Assembly (NCBI GenBank): GCA_038322995.1
Contig: JBBQGM010000005.1
Span: 1-64,000 of the forward strand
Direction of reading: 5' to 3'
DNA length: 64,000 nt
Source: QHXQ01 sp038322995
GTDB taxonomy: Bacteria > Acidobacteriota > Blastocatellia > Pyrinomonadales > Pyrinomonadaceae
In this document: piece by piece, positions 45,192 to 54,158 of the stretch
Position numbering within the stretch: the first letter of the stretch is position 1
Layout of the letters: every line of letters begins with the position of its first letter
Notes under the pieces: generated by a model
The model's input: the letters and a program-made list of their open reading frames with translations, nothing else
Told to the model about the DNA's origin: nothing
Databases searched by the model: none
Made by a program: the position numbers and the translations under genes

Positions 45192-47684
45192 ATGGCATTC
45201 GATAAGGCAAAGGCTGTTAGCGCGGCTGAGAAGTTTCTTGCGCAGGGCAAGATCGCCGCCGCCGTGCAGGAGTATCGCCGCATCGCGGACGCGGACGCGG
45301 ACGATTTCACCGCGCTCAACACGCTCGGCGATCTCTACGCGCGGCTCGATAAACAGACGGAAGCTATCGAGTGCTTCGTACTCGTCGCCGACCATTATCG
45401 CGAGCAGGGTTTCGCGCTCAAAGCCATCGCGATCTACAAGAAGGTCGCGCGCTTGCGCCCCAACGAGTTGAGCGTCGCGCAACGACTGGCCGTGCTCTAT
45501 GAACAACAGGGTCTGATTGTCGAGGCCCGCGCGCAGTATCTGCTCATCGCCGACGTTTGCATGCGCGCCAAACTGACGCGCGACGCGCTCGAGGCCCTGC
45601 GCCGCACGGCCGATCTCGATCCGCAGAACGCCGACATCCGCCTACGGCTCGCCGAAGGCTTTATGCGCGAAGGCATGCACGACGAAGCGGCCGCCGCCTT
45701 CGCCGAAGCGGGCACGCGCCTGCATGTGCGCAGCGACTATCAGGGTGCGCTGCGCTCCTTCACGTTGGCGCGCGAGCTGCGCCCCTACAGCCACGAGATT
45801 CTGCAAGGGCTGGTGGACGCGAACATCGCGCTCGGCGCGAATGAAGAGGCCGCCGCCATCCTGGAGGAAGCGGTCGCGCAAGCGCCCGCCGCTGCCGAAT
45901 TGCACGCGATGCTGGCGCGCGTCTATCTCGACGCCGAAGACGCGCCCGCCGCTGACCGTGCCACGCAGCAACTCGTCAACGCCGATCTGGCCAACTACCC
46001 GCTGCTGTTCGAGGTCGCACAACTCTACTTGCAACAGGGCGATGGTCTGAACGCCGTGCGCACGCTTACGCGCGCCGTCGAGCCGGCGCTGGCGAAACGC
46101 CAGGAGAAGACGCTGCTTGAGTTGTTGAATCAGGCGCTGGCGCGCGACCCGGAAAACGTCGAAGCGTTGCGCCTGCTGTTGCGTATCTACACGTGGCAGC
46201 GCGACGACGACCGCATGCGCGTCGCGCTCGAACGACTCGCCGAAGCCGCGCAGGCGCAACAACTCCACGACGAAGAACGCAACGCGCTCGAACATCTCGT
46301 CCGCCTCGTGCCCTTCGATCAGGGTTACGCCGAACGCCTCTCCGCGCTCAACGAAATGCTCGGCACGGACATGACCCGCCTGGAAGCAGCACAGGATGAG
46401 AGCCGCCTGCCGTTCGCTGCCGGTGCGCCAACGGAGACACTGCCACCCGCGCCCGCAACGGCCCCGCCGGACACAGCCACATTGAATGCGGGCCTGCCGG
46501 ACATGGCCGCGCCGGTCGTGGCGGAAGCGCCGGCTTTCGGCAGTTTGTTCGAGACCAATAGCGGCGCAACTGATTTGTTCACCGTGCCGCCCGCGCCGGT
46601 CAGTGCGCCGTCCGCCACGCAGGCGAGTGAGTTTGAGTGGCACACAATCGAGCCGGCCGAACCGGAACGGCCCGCCGATCCGAGTGCGTCGTTCGCCGAC
46701 CTGAACGCCGAGTTGGCCGACACGGGCGAGCCTGCGGCGGTGGAGTTCGCCGTCACCATCGACGCGGACGAGGAGCATGAGGTACACGTCACGAACCCGC
46801 TCGCCACGCCGGGTGGCAGCGACAGCGGCGATGACGGGCGCGTGCAGGCGTTGCTCGCGCAAGAATTAGAGAGCGTCGATTATTATCTCGCGCAAGGCTA
46901 CACAGACATTGCGCGCGATACGCTCGACATGCTTGAACGGCAGTACGGCGCAAGCCCCGAACTAAGCGCCCGGCGGCGGCAATTGCAAACAGCGGCCACG
47001 CCCGTTGCAGTCGATCAGGTGGCCGCCGCCACGCCGAGCTTCGAGTCGTGGCCCACCACGCCGGCCAACGCAAGTCATAACCAAACAGACGCGGCAGGCG
47101 CTGACGAGGCCGCAATTACTTTCGACCTGCCTGTTGCGCCGGCCGCACCCACACCCACACCCGCAGACGGCATACAGGCGCAAGCAGGCCCCGTTGCGCC
47201 GGCCGGCGCGGCCGCGCATGATGCCAGTCTCGCCGCCGTCTTCGCCGAGTTCCGCGACTCGGTTGAAGACGACGAAACGGAAACAGCCGCCGACTTCGAG
47301 ACGCACTACAACACGGGGCTGGCCTACATGGAGATGGGCATGCTCGATCTGGCCATCGAAGAGTTTCAGACGGCCGTCGCGCTCGTCGCCCCGGCCGACA
47401 GCACGGCGCGCTATCTGCAATGCTGCAACCTGCTCGGCCATTGCTTCATGCAACAGCAATTGCCCCGCGCCGCCGTCATCTGGTTCAAGAAAGGCTTGGC
47501 CGCGCCCGGCCACGACGAAGAAGAATATCAGGCCCTGCGCTATGAACTCGGCCACGCCTACGAGCAGATGGGCGACCTCGACCGCGCCGTCAATACCTTC
47601 CAGGAAGTTTACGGCACAGACATCTCCTATCGCGGCGTTGGTGACAAGCTGAAAGAACTACAAGCGCAACGAACAACAAAGTAG
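45192..47684 (+). CDS. Large cytoplasmic TPR protein
   Basis: An 830-residue protein with no signal peptide. The first about 400 residues are consecutive TPR units (FLAQGKIAAAVQEYRRIADA, LGDLYARLDKQTEAIECF, LAVLYEQQGLIVEARAQYLL). An Ala/Pro-rich low-complexity linker follows (about 400-560). A short helical pair (LAQGYTDIARDTLDMLERQY), another Pro-rich linker and final TPRs (NTGLAYMEMGMLDLAIEEFQ, LGHAYEQMGDLDRAVNTFQE) follow. It is a likely scaffold for a large complex, perhaps a secretion or motility system, but no such genes lie nearby. A word repeat separates it from the next gene. Confidence 0.85.
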   Translation: MAFDKAKAVSAAEKFLAQGKIAAAVQEYRRIADADADDFTALNTLGDLYARLDKQTEAIECFVLVADHYREQGFALKAIAIYKKVARLRPNELSVAQRLAVLYEQQGLIVEARAQYLLIADVCMRAKLTRDALEALRRTADLDPQNADIRLRLAEGFMREGMHDEAAAAFAEAGTRLHVRSDYQGALRSFTLARELRPYSHEILQGLVDANIALGANEEAAAILEEAVAQAPAAAELHAMLARVYLDAEDAPAADRATQQLVNADLANYPLLFEVAQLYLQQGDGLNAVRTLTRAVEPALAKRQEKTLLELLNQALARDPENVEALRLLLRIYTWQRDDDRMRVALERLAEAAQAQQLHDEERNALEHLVRLVPFDQGYAERLSALNEMLGTDMTRLEAAQDESRLPFAAGAPTETLPPAPATAPPDTATLNAGLPDMAAPVVAEAPAFGSLFETNSGATDLFTVPPAPVSAPSATQASEFEWHTIEPAEPERPADPSASFADLNAELADTGEPAAVEFAVTIDADEEHEVHVTNPLATPGGSDSGDDGRVQALLAQELESVDYYLAQGYTDIARDTLDMLERQYGASPELSARRRQLQTAATPVAVDQVAAATPSFESWPTTPANASHNQTDAAGADEAAITFDLPVAPAAPTPTPADGIQAQAGPVAPAGAAAHDASLAAVFAEFRDSVEDDETETAADFETHYNTGLAYMEMGMLDLAIEEFQTAVALVAPADSTARYLQCCNLLGHCFMQQQLPRAAVIWFKKGLAAPGHDEEEYQALRYELGHAYEQMGDLDRAVNTFQEVYGTDISYRGVGDKLKELQAQRTTK

Positions 47685-47763
47685 AAGTCAGAGGTCAGAG
47701 ATTAGTGATCAGAGATCAGAGTTTGACTTTTCTAACCTCTGCCCTCTAACCTCTGACCTCTAA
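47685..47763. repeat. Inverted word repeat (CAGAGGTTAGAG words)
   Basis: AGAGGTCAGAGATTAG at 47690 and CTAACCTCTGACCTCT at 47746 pair at 15 of 16 positions; each side holds further tandem copies of the word. It fills the gap between the TPR gene and the small membrane protein gene. The same word occurs at 58975. Confidence 0.8.
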
Positions 47764-47768
47764 AGTTT

Positions 47769-48128
47769 ATGTCCGCGAAACTAACCGTCATCTTCTACAT
47801 CGTGCTGTGCCTTGAAGCGGGCTTGGTGCTGACGTTCCTGCCCTGGGCGCATCCGTTCGGCCTCGCCGACTGGGGCGACAATTTTTTCCTCGTTTACGTA
47901 GCGCACAAGGCGGGGCTACCGGCGCTGCAACAGGCGGTCTCTTCGGGTTGGGCGCGTGGTGCAGTCACCGGCATCGGGCTGCTCAATTTCGCCCTGGCCT
48001 TCTGGGAGATCGCGCACTTTCGCCAGACCGTGCGCTCGCTGAGCGCGCAGACCGGTGCGCCCGCCGTCGTACATGCCGCAGACGTTAACACCGCCCCTCA
48101 GTTATCTAATCACGAGCGGCGCGACTAA
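47769..48128 (+). CDS. Small membrane protein, unknown function
   Basis: A 119-residue protein with an N-terminal helix (LTVIFYIVLCLEAGLVLTFL), a short WGDNFFLVYVAHKAG segment and a second helix (GAVTGIGLLNFALAFWEIAH), then a polar tail. I do not recognise a named family. Its last 56 bases overlap the start of thiE in another frame, which suggests cotranscription. The overlap is with the polar tail, so the helices are unaffected. Confidence 0.7.
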   Translation: MSAKLTVIFYIVLCLEAGLVLTFLPWAHPFGLADWGDNFFLVYVAHKAGLPALQQAVSSGWARGAVTGIGLLNFALAFWEIAHFRQTVRSLSAQTGAPAVVHAADVNTAPQLSNHERRD

Positions 48129-48747
48129 GCACACGACCACACCTGCGTGCGCCGAGTTCGTGCAAGTCCTCGCGCTCGTGCAAGCGGCCGTCCGGGCCGG
48201 CGTCACGCTCATTCAACTCCGCGAAAAACTTTTACGCCCGCGCGTACTGTTTGCCCTGACCGCCCGCGCCGCTGCCATCACCCGCGCCAGTGCGACGCGC
48301 CTCGTCGTCAACGACCGCGCCGATATTGCGCACACGGCCGGCGCGGACGGCGTCCATCTCAGCACGCAATCGCTCACCGCCGCGCCAGTGCGCCGCGCCT
48401 TCAGCCCCGATTTCCTGATCGGCGTCTCGACGCACACGCTTGCTGAAGCGCAGTCCGCACGCGCTGAGGGAGCAGACTTCGTCGTCTTCGGCCCGGTCTT
48501 CGACACGCCCGCGAAGCGCGTCTATGGCGCACCGCTTGGTCTCGCGCAACTGCATGCGACAGCGGGCGCGCTTGCGCCCTTTCCCGTCATTGCGCTTGGC
48601 GGCATCACGCGCGCGAACATGCCCGATGCGCTCGCCGCAGGCGCGCGCGGCATCGCTGCTATCCGCCTCTTCGCCGACGCGGAGACGATAGCCGCAACCG
48701 TCCATGCTATGCAGTCCACGCGCACTGAAGTGCTGGGAAACAAGTAA
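48073..48747 (+). CDS. thiE: Thiamine phosphate synthase ThiE
   Basis: Joins HMP pyrophosphate and thiazole phosphate into thiamine phosphate in the cytoplasm. The 224-residue product has the TIM-barrel signatures: LSYLITSG, GVTLIQLREKLL, RLVVNDRADIA, GADGVHLSTQS, GADFVVFGPVFDTPAKR and FPVIALGGITRANM. ATG 48073 was chosen because it directly precedes the first strand; the frame is open to 48055. The start lies inside the preceding membrane-protein gene. No TPP riboswitch is visible upstream. thiD is elsewhere in the window (55081), so the pathway genes are scattered. Confidence 0.92.
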   Translation: MPQTLTPPLSYLITSGATKHTTTPACAEFVQVLALVQAAVRAGVTLIQLREKLLRPRVLFALTARAAAITRASATRLVVNDRADIAHTAGADGVHLSTQSLTAAPVRRAFSPDFLIGVSTHTLAEAQSARAEGADFVVFGPVFDTPAKRVYGAPLGLAQLHATAGALAPFPVIALGGITRANMPDALAAGARGIAAIRLFADAETIAATVHAMQSTRTEVLGNK

Positions 48748-48819
48748 CGGTGTGTTTTGCTTGGAGTGTCGGCCGCCGCGCACGTGTGGAGTGATTGTGC
48801 AGTTCGGTGTGATGTTTTG

Positions 48820-49611
48820 TTAAGCCACGGCGGGCGCGGTGAAACTTTGTACGTAGCTGCGGATCAGCCGCGCCACGTCTGCGGGCGCTTCGAGCGGTAA
48901 CAGATGACCTGCGTTCGCCACTGCGACGAGTTGCGCTGTGCGTATGCGCCGCACAATTTCGCGTTCCAGCAGGGCCGGCGGAAAATTCGGATCAGACGCG
49001 CCCGCGATGATGCCCACCGGCACGGCGATAGCCGGCATTTGCGCGGCGAGGTCTTCGCGGCTGCCGCCCTCAAGCCACGCCCGCCACGCCGCATGGGAGG
49101 CGCGCAAATTATCCGCTACCACTTCCGCCAGCAGCGCCGGGGCGAGCGGCTGAGCAGTGATTTTGTTGATCGCCTGTTCGATGGCGGCGCGGTCGCCGTA
49201 GGCCGCTAAAAAACTCGCCCGCGCATCCTCCGTCATCGGTTCGGGCGTGGGCGGCGACGGCGCGACGAGGATGAGCGCGGCCAGCCCGCGCGGGCGGCGG
49301 GCGGCGAGCGCGAGCGCGATCTTGCCGCCCATCGAATGGCCGACGAGGACGTAACGCTCCAGTTGCAACGCGGCAATCACCGCGGCGACATCATCGGCAT
49401 AATCGCTGACGGTGATGTCTGTGGTAGGTGCGACGGAAGCGCCGAAGCCGCGCAAATCAGGGGCGACGCAATGATACTCGGCCGCGAGTTGGTTGCTGAT
49501 CGCCGCCCACGCCTGCGCCGAGCCGCCGAAGTAGTGCAGCAACACGAGCGCCACGTCGCCCGCGCCCTGCTCGACAACGTGCAAGCCGATGTCGTTAACC
49601 GCACGCGCCAA
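48820..49611 (-). CDS. Alpha/beta hydrolase
   Basis: A 263-residue cytoplasmic hydrolase with the complete triad: nucleophile Ser93 in LVGHSMGGKIAL, Asp in IAGASDPNFPP and His in NAGHLLPLEAP. LLHYFGGSAQAW forms the oxyanion-hole region. The substrate cannot be told; the length and HSMGG motif fit esterases and C-C hydrolases. The frame starts at TTG 49611, one base after the stop of the glycosidase gene, with GAGG upstream, so translational coupling is likely. It ends the minus-strand run 48820-54980. Confidence 0.88.
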   Translation of the reverse strand: MARAVNDIGLHVVEQGAGDVALVLLHYFGGSAQAWAAISNQLAAEYHCVAPDLRGFGASVAPTTDITVSDYADDVAAVIAALQLERYVLVGHSMGGKIALALAARRPRGLAALILVAPSPPTPEPMTEDARASFLAAYGDRAAIEQAINKITAQPLAPALLAEVVADNLRASHAAWRAWLEGGSREDLAAQMPAIAVPVGIIAGASDPNFPPALLEREIVRRIRTAQLVAVANAGHLLPLEAPADVARLIRSYVQSFTAPAVA

Positions 49612-49614
49612 GCT

Positions 49615-50955
49615 TCAAACCTCAACCTTCAGCCGCGCCGGTTGATCCGTGATCTCAAACACCTCGCCGTGCGGCACGATGGTGATTTGCCCGAACTCTT
49701 CCAGCAATTCCCGGTACGCGGCCGCGACGGGGCGGGGCTTGCGCTTGAGATCGTAGAGGCCGCACGGGTTCACGCGCCCGCGCTTCTGCGCCAGCCCGAT
49801 GTCCCAATCAATTTGATCCGTCAGGCTGTACCATGTGAAGCCCAAGACCGGCACGCCGTCCTTGCGCATGCGCAGCACGTTGACCCACTGTTTCCACAAC
49901 CAGGTGGGCGCTTGCTCGGCGTCCATCACGTTGGTCTCCGTGTGCATCACGGGCTTCTTGTAACGTTCGTAATATTCTTTGGTGATCTGATACCAGCCGA
50001 ATACGTCTTCGGCCAGACACATCGAGCCGTCGGGCTTCTTGATGCGCTCGTTGCGCCCGTAATAATCGTTGCCCATGATCTGATAGCCGGGCGGCTCGCC
50101 GCGCATCTTCCAGTCGTACTCCTCGCGCGTCATGCCGTTGTCGAGCAGATACAGACACACGTCCGCGTCGGGCGGGTGCGCGTAGAGCAGGTCGAGCGAG
50201 AGCAAGCGCAGTTTGTTCTCGAGCGCCACTTCCTTTGAAGGTGTCGCGTAGCCTTCGTGCGTGTACTCGGCCGATTCGCTCTGCACGATGACGGCGTCAG
50301 GGCGACGTTGCGCGATGCTCTGACAGGCAAGCGTATTGGCCGCGACAAGGTGCTTGATGGCCGTGACGAAGGCGCGGTCGCTCTTGAGTTGTTCGTTCCA
50401 AATGCCGTCCTTCGCGCTCAACTTGGCGGTCACGTAAATTTCGTTAACGGGCGTGTAGTAGCGTACCCACGGGTAACGTTCCGCCACCGCTGCGGCGTAG
50501 TCGGAGAAGTGGATGGGCAATTCAGGATTCTGAAAATCGCCGAGCCACTTGGGCACGCCGAAGTGCAGCAGGTCGAGGATCGGCGTGATGTTGAGCCGCT
50601 TGATCTCGCGCATCACCTCGTCGGCAAAACTCCAGTCGTACTTGCCCGGCGCGCGATGCACCTTGTAGTAAGGCAAACCGTAGCGCAGTACCTTCAAGCC
50701 GAGTTCCTGCACGAGGCGCAGGTCGTCGCGCCAGTGCTCGTAATGCCCGCACTCTTTGAGTTGGTCGCGGCGTAAACGCCCGTTCCTGATCGTCGGATAC
50801 GAACACTCGATGCCGGTGGCGAACATGAAATTGCCCGCGAAGCCGGTCGGCAAGCCGCTGCCGTCCGAGCCGGCCGCGCCGCCGTGCTGATCGCCCGCGT
50901 AATTGCTGTCGCCGCGCACGCGCTTGATGATGTCGAGAAAGCTCTTGCTGGCCAT
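49615..50955 (-). CDS. GH1-like glycoside hydrolase (beta-glucosidase type)
   Basis: A 446-residue TIM-barrel glycosidase with no signal peptide, so cytoplasmic. The acid/base is Glu172 in YYTPVNEIYV and the probable nucleophile is Glu340 in PVMHTETNVMD. LKVLRYGLPYYKVHRAPGKY and WYSLTDQIDWDIGLA fit clan GH-A/GH1. It is shorter and more divergent than classical beta-glucosidases, and the SDGSG-rich N-terminus is unusual. It is next to a GMC oxidoreductase and its partner, which suggests handling of a plant- or glycan-derived sugar; this is inference. Confidence 0.82.
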   Translation of the reverse strand: MASKSFLDIIKRVRGDSNYAGDQHGGAAGSDGSGLPTGFAGNFMFATGIECSYPTIRNGRLRRDQLKECGHYEHWRDDLRLVQELGLKVLRYGLPYYKVHRAPGKYDWSFADEVMREIKRLNITPILDLLHFGVPKWLGDFQNPELPIHFSDYAAAVAERYPWVRYYTPVNEIYVTAKLSAKDGIWNEQLKSDRAFVTAIKHLVAANTLACQSIAQRRPDAVIVQSESAEYTHEGYATPSKEVALENKLRLLSLDLLYAHPPDADVCLYLLDNGMTREEYDWKMRGEPPGYQIMGNDYYGRNERIKKPDGSMCLAEDVFGWYQITKEYYERYKKPVMHTETNVMDAEQAPTWLWKQWVNVLRMRKDGVPVLGFTWYSLTDQIDWDIGLAQKRGRVNPCGLYDLKRKPRPVAAAYRELLEEFGQITIVPHGEVFEITDQPARLKVEV

Positions 50956-50979
50956 CGCGTCTTCAGTTACATCCTTCCA

Positions 50980-52614
50980 CTAAATTTCCCCGTGGCGTGC
51001 CCGCCGCAAAAAACAATCGGCGGTGCGTAAGGCGAGCGCCATGATCGTCAACGCGGGGTTGACGCCGAGCGCGCTCGGAAAAATCGAATTGTCGGCGATG
51101 TAAAGGTTCGGCACGTCGAAGCTGCGCCCCTCCGCGTTGACGACGGCTGTGGCCGCATCAGCACCCATGCGACAAGTGCCGATGATGTGCGCACTGCGCT
51201 GGAACGACCAGATGTCTGTTGCGCCCGCCTGCGTCCAAATCTCGCGCATCAATTTGTCGGCATGAGCGGTCAAACGCCGCTCGTTCTCGCCGTTCGTAAA
51301 ATGCACGCGCGGCTTGGGCAGCCCGCGCGCGTCTAGTTCGGCGGCGAGTTCGAGATAGTTATGCGCGTAAGGCAAGCCCTCGCCGAGAATGTTGATGCCG
51401 GCCGTGTGATTATAGCCGCGCATGTGCGTGCGCAATGCGTCGCCCCACAATCCGCGCCCGCGCGCGACCTGTGAAGCATATGTGACAGGCATGACGCCGA
51501 TTGATTGCAGCAGGTAGCCGCCCGCGAAGTCGGCCGCCTGCGGCCGGTGTGTGTCTTCGGAGATGAGCGCGCCGGGGATACCTTTGTACGGGCGCACGTC
51601 CGCCGCAAACTGCCCCCACACTTGCAGCCCGGTGTGGGCCATGAAATTGCGCCCGACCTGCCCGCTTGAGTTAGCAAGGTTGTTGATGAGCAACAAGCGC
51701 GGCGTCTCGATGGCCCCGGCACATAAGAAAACTGTGCGACAGCGTTGCCGTTGCTCGACGCCGTCACGGACATAGACGACGCCCGTGATGCGTCCCGCCG
51801 CATCCGTCTCGAAGCGCGTCACAAAACTCTCCGCGCGCACCTCGGCCCCGTGTTCAATGGCGAACGGAATGTAGGTGACATCCATGCTCGCCTTCGCGCC
51901 CGTGTTGCAACCGGCCTGACAGTAGCCACGATTCGTGCAAGCGGCCCGCCAGCCGACGCCCGCTTGATAATAAGAGCCGGAGAGCGCCGCGTTCGGCGCG
52001 GGCGACGTGCGAATCCCCATCTCGGCGCAGGCGCGTTGCATGAGTTGCGCCGCGCCATTCAGCGGTAAGGGTGCGAGCGGGTATGACCGGCGGCGCGGCG
52101 GCCCCCACGGGTACGGCGTGGGGCCGGAGATGCCGAGAAACTGTTCAAGCTCGTCGTAATAAGGCTCAAGGTCGGCGTAGCCGATGGGCCAGTCAACGCC
52201 GACACCAAACTCCGTGTGCAGGCGTAAGTCGTCGGGCTGCACGCGGGGCACGTAAGCCGTGTAATGCAAGGTCGAGCCGCCGACGCCCGTACCGGAATTG
52301 TTGCTGCCGAACGCGAGCGGATCGTCGCCCGCGCTCAGGCGTTCGTCGTTCCAGAAGAGTTTCGTCTGCGCGCGTTCGTCCGTGGCAAAGTCGCGCGCCG
52401 CCGCCCAATGCTTGCCTGCTTCGAGCGCGACAACTTGTAAGCCCGCTTGCGCCAGCCGCGCCAGCAGCGGTGCGCCGCCCGCGCCCGTGCCGATGACGAC
52501 GACATCCACCACATCGCTCGTGGCATAGAGGCGCATCGGCATTGACCGGCCATGCAAATCGGGCGCGCTGCCCGCGCGCACGGCTTCGGGCGCAAGTGGC
52601 TCGCGCTCGCTCAC
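50980..52614 (-). CDS. GMC-family FAD-dependent oxidoreductase
   Basis: A 544-residue flavoprotein that would oxidise a sugar or alcohol. The FAD fold starts VVVIGTGAGGAPLLARL, followed by the family's FGSNNSGTGVGGSTLHYTAY region and the C-terminal GTCRMGADAATAVV and LYIADNSIFPSALGVNPALT blocks, with the conserved Asn-Pro. There is no signal peptide or Tat motif at the N-terminus. It starts with GTG 52614 and its GTGA overlaps the stop of the subunit-3-like gene, indicating a complex of the two. No cytochrome subunit is encoded nearby. Confidence 0.9.
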   Translation of the reverse strand: MSEREPLAPEAVRAGSAPDLHGRSMPMRLYATSDVVDVVVIGTGAGGAPLLARLAQAGLQVVALEAGKHWAAARDFATDERAQTKLFWNDERLSAGDDPLAFGSNNSGTGVGGSTLHYTAYVPRVQPDDLRLHTEFGVGVDWPIGYADLEPYYDELEQFLGISGPTPYPWGPPRRRSYPLAPLPLNGAAQLMQRACAEMGIRTSPAPNAALSGSYYQAGVGWRAACTNRGYCQAGCNTGAKASMDVTYIPFAIEHGAEVRAESFVTRFETDAAGRITGVVYVRDGVEQRQRCRTVFLCAGAIETPRLLLINNLANSSGQVGRNFMAHTGLQVWGQFAADVRPYKGIPGALISEDTHRPQAADFAGGYLLQSIGVMPVTYASQVARGRGLWGDALRTHMRGYNHTAGINILGEGLPYAHNYLELAAELDARGLPKPRVHFTNGENERRLTAHADKLMREIWTQAGATDIWSFQRSAHIIGTCRMGADAATAVVNAEGRSFDVPNLYIADNSIFPSALGVNPALTIMALALRTADCFLRRARHGEI

Positions 52615-53222
52615 GCGCCGATCTCCAATGCGCGCGGTTCGTGCGCAGCGTGCTCGTCGAGGCCGATGCTTTGCCAGCCGTGCGCGTCGGCCATGCTGGC
52701 ATCGCCGATCTCTTCTTTGGCGAGCGGATGACTGTAATAAATTTCCGTTAGCTCGGCCAGCAGTTCTTCAAAGAAGCGGTGCGCAGGCAGTTTCTCCCAC
52801 GTCGCGCCGCCCGCTTCGCCGCGCTGTACGGCGCGCAATACTTCGTCCTGCTGCGCCGCATCAAGTTGCTGGAAACTCGCGTTGCACATTAACTGCGCGC
52901 TTTCATCCAAGCCACGCAAGCCGCGCCTGTGCGCTTCACCGTCGGGCGGCATCTGATCGTAACGCCAGCCATCGCATCTGCCGTCGGCGAGGCGCTCGTC
53001 TAGCGCCCCGGCCAGATCAATCGCGTGCTCACGCTCCGGTTGCGGGATGAGCCGGGCGCAGGCGGCGCGGAGCGTGGCGAAGTCGCGCGCATCGAAGAAG
53101 CGCGGCGCAGTCACCGCGCTCTGCTGCAAACGCTCTTCGAGCGCGCGCCGCGTCGGCGGCGTCACGAGATCGGTTTCAAGTAAAGCCCGCACCGTGCCGG
53201 CTGGATAAGTGTGAGGTGGCAT
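52611..53222 (-). CDS. Gluconate 2-dehydrogenase subunit 3-like protein
   Basis: A 203-residue protein preceding the GMC gene. It has the helical body of this family: FFDARDFATLRAACARLIPQ, and later FFEELLAELTEIYYSHPLAK with DAHGWQSIGL near the end. In characterised systems the small subunit carries the Tat signal for the FAD subunit; here the N-terminus MPPHTYPAGTVRALLETD shows no twin Arg and no hydrophobic core, so export is not evident. It overlaps the GMC gene by four bases and follows the SDR gene by one base. Confidence 0.85.
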   Translation of the reverse strand: MPPHTYPAGTVRALLETDLVTPPTRRALEERLQQSAVTAPRFFDARDFATLRAACARLIPQPEREHAIDLAGALDERLADGRCDGWRYDQMPPDGEAHRRGLRGLDESAQLMCNASFQQLDAAQQDEVLRAVQRGEAGGATWEKLPAHRFFEELLAELTEIYYSHPLAKEEIGDASMADAHGWQSIGLDEHAAHEPRALEIGA

Positions 53223-53223
53223 C

Positions 53224-54096
53224 TTAATCGCTCGATAATTTTCCGCCGGTCACTTCAATGAGGCTGCCCGTCATAAAACTGCCGTCGCTCGACGCCAACA
53301 GGACATAGGCCGGCGCGAGTTCTTCGGGTTGACCGGGCCGCTTCAGCGCGACTTCGTGGCCGAAATTTTCGACCTCTTCAATCGGCATCGTGCCGGGAAT
53401 GTTCGGCGTCCAGACGGGGCCGGGGATGACGCAGTTGACGCGGATGCCGCGCTCGCCTAAGTTCAGCGCGAGCGATTTGGTGAACGAGTGGATCGCGCCT
53501 TTCGTGGCCGAGTAGTCGATCAAGATCGGGATGCCCGTCTTGCCGACGATGCTGCCGGTGTTGATGATCGCGTCGCCTTTGGCGAGGTGTGGCAGCGTCG
53601 CCTGAGCCATGAAAAAATAGGCAAGGATGTTCGTCTCAAAGGTGCGGCGCAACTGCTCTTCGGTGATCTCTTCAAATTTTTTCTGCGCCATCTGGTACGC
53701 GGCGTTGTTGACGAGAATGTTGAGTCCGCCCAACTCAGCCACCGTCTGCTTGACCGCCGCGCGACATTCATCAGACTTACGCACGTCGCTTTTGATCACA
53801 AGGCAGCGGCCGCCCTTCGCCTCGACCATCTCGCGCGTCGTGTTCGCATCGTCATCATTCTCATTATAGACAATGGCGACGTTTGCGCCTTCCATCGCGA
53901 AGGCGATGGCGACAGCGCGTCCGATGCCGGAATCGCCGCCGGTGATGAGCGCGACCTTGCCCTTGAGTTTGCCCGCCGCCTGATAGTTCGACAAATCGCT
54001 GTCCGGTTGCGGATGCATCTCCGACTGCTTGGCCGGGTAAGGCAATTTCTGACCGGGGATTTCTTCGGCCGTAGGCCGTGGTTCTTCATTGCTCAT
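53224..54096 (-). CDS. Short-chain dehydrogenase/reductase (general-stress YhdF/YdaD type)
   Basis: A 290-residue NAD(P)-dependent oxidoreductase. Seen: the extended N-terminus PGQKLPYPAKQSEMHPQPDS typical of this SDR subgroup, the cofactor motif ITGGDSGIGRAVA, NNAAYQ, and catalytic Ser182, Tyr195 and Lys199 (INTGSIVGKTG, DYSATKGA). The IRVNCVIPGPVWTP loop follows. Physiological substrates are not known for most relatives. The gene is tightly spaced with the dehydrogenase pair downstream and is probably part of the same transcript. Confidence 0.92.
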   Translation of the reverse strand: MSNEEPRPTAEEIPGQKLPYPAKQSEMHPQPDSDLSNYQAAGKLKGKVALITGGDSGIGRAVAIAFAMEGANVAIVYNENDDDANTTREMVEAKGGRCLVIKSDVRKSDECRAAVKQTVAELGGLNILVNNAAYQMAQKKFEEITEEQLRRTFETNILAYFFMAQATLPHLAKGDAIINTGSIVGKTGIPILIDYSATKGAIHSFTKSLALNLGERGIRVNCVIPGPVWTPNIPGTMPIEEVENFGHEVALKRPGQPEELAPAYVLLASSDGSFMTGSLIEVTGGKLSSD

Positions 54097-54158
54097 TTAA
54101 CACACCTTCCTTTTGCTCGTAGCCGTCAATGACTTTCCCAGCGCGCAACCAAAGCCCG

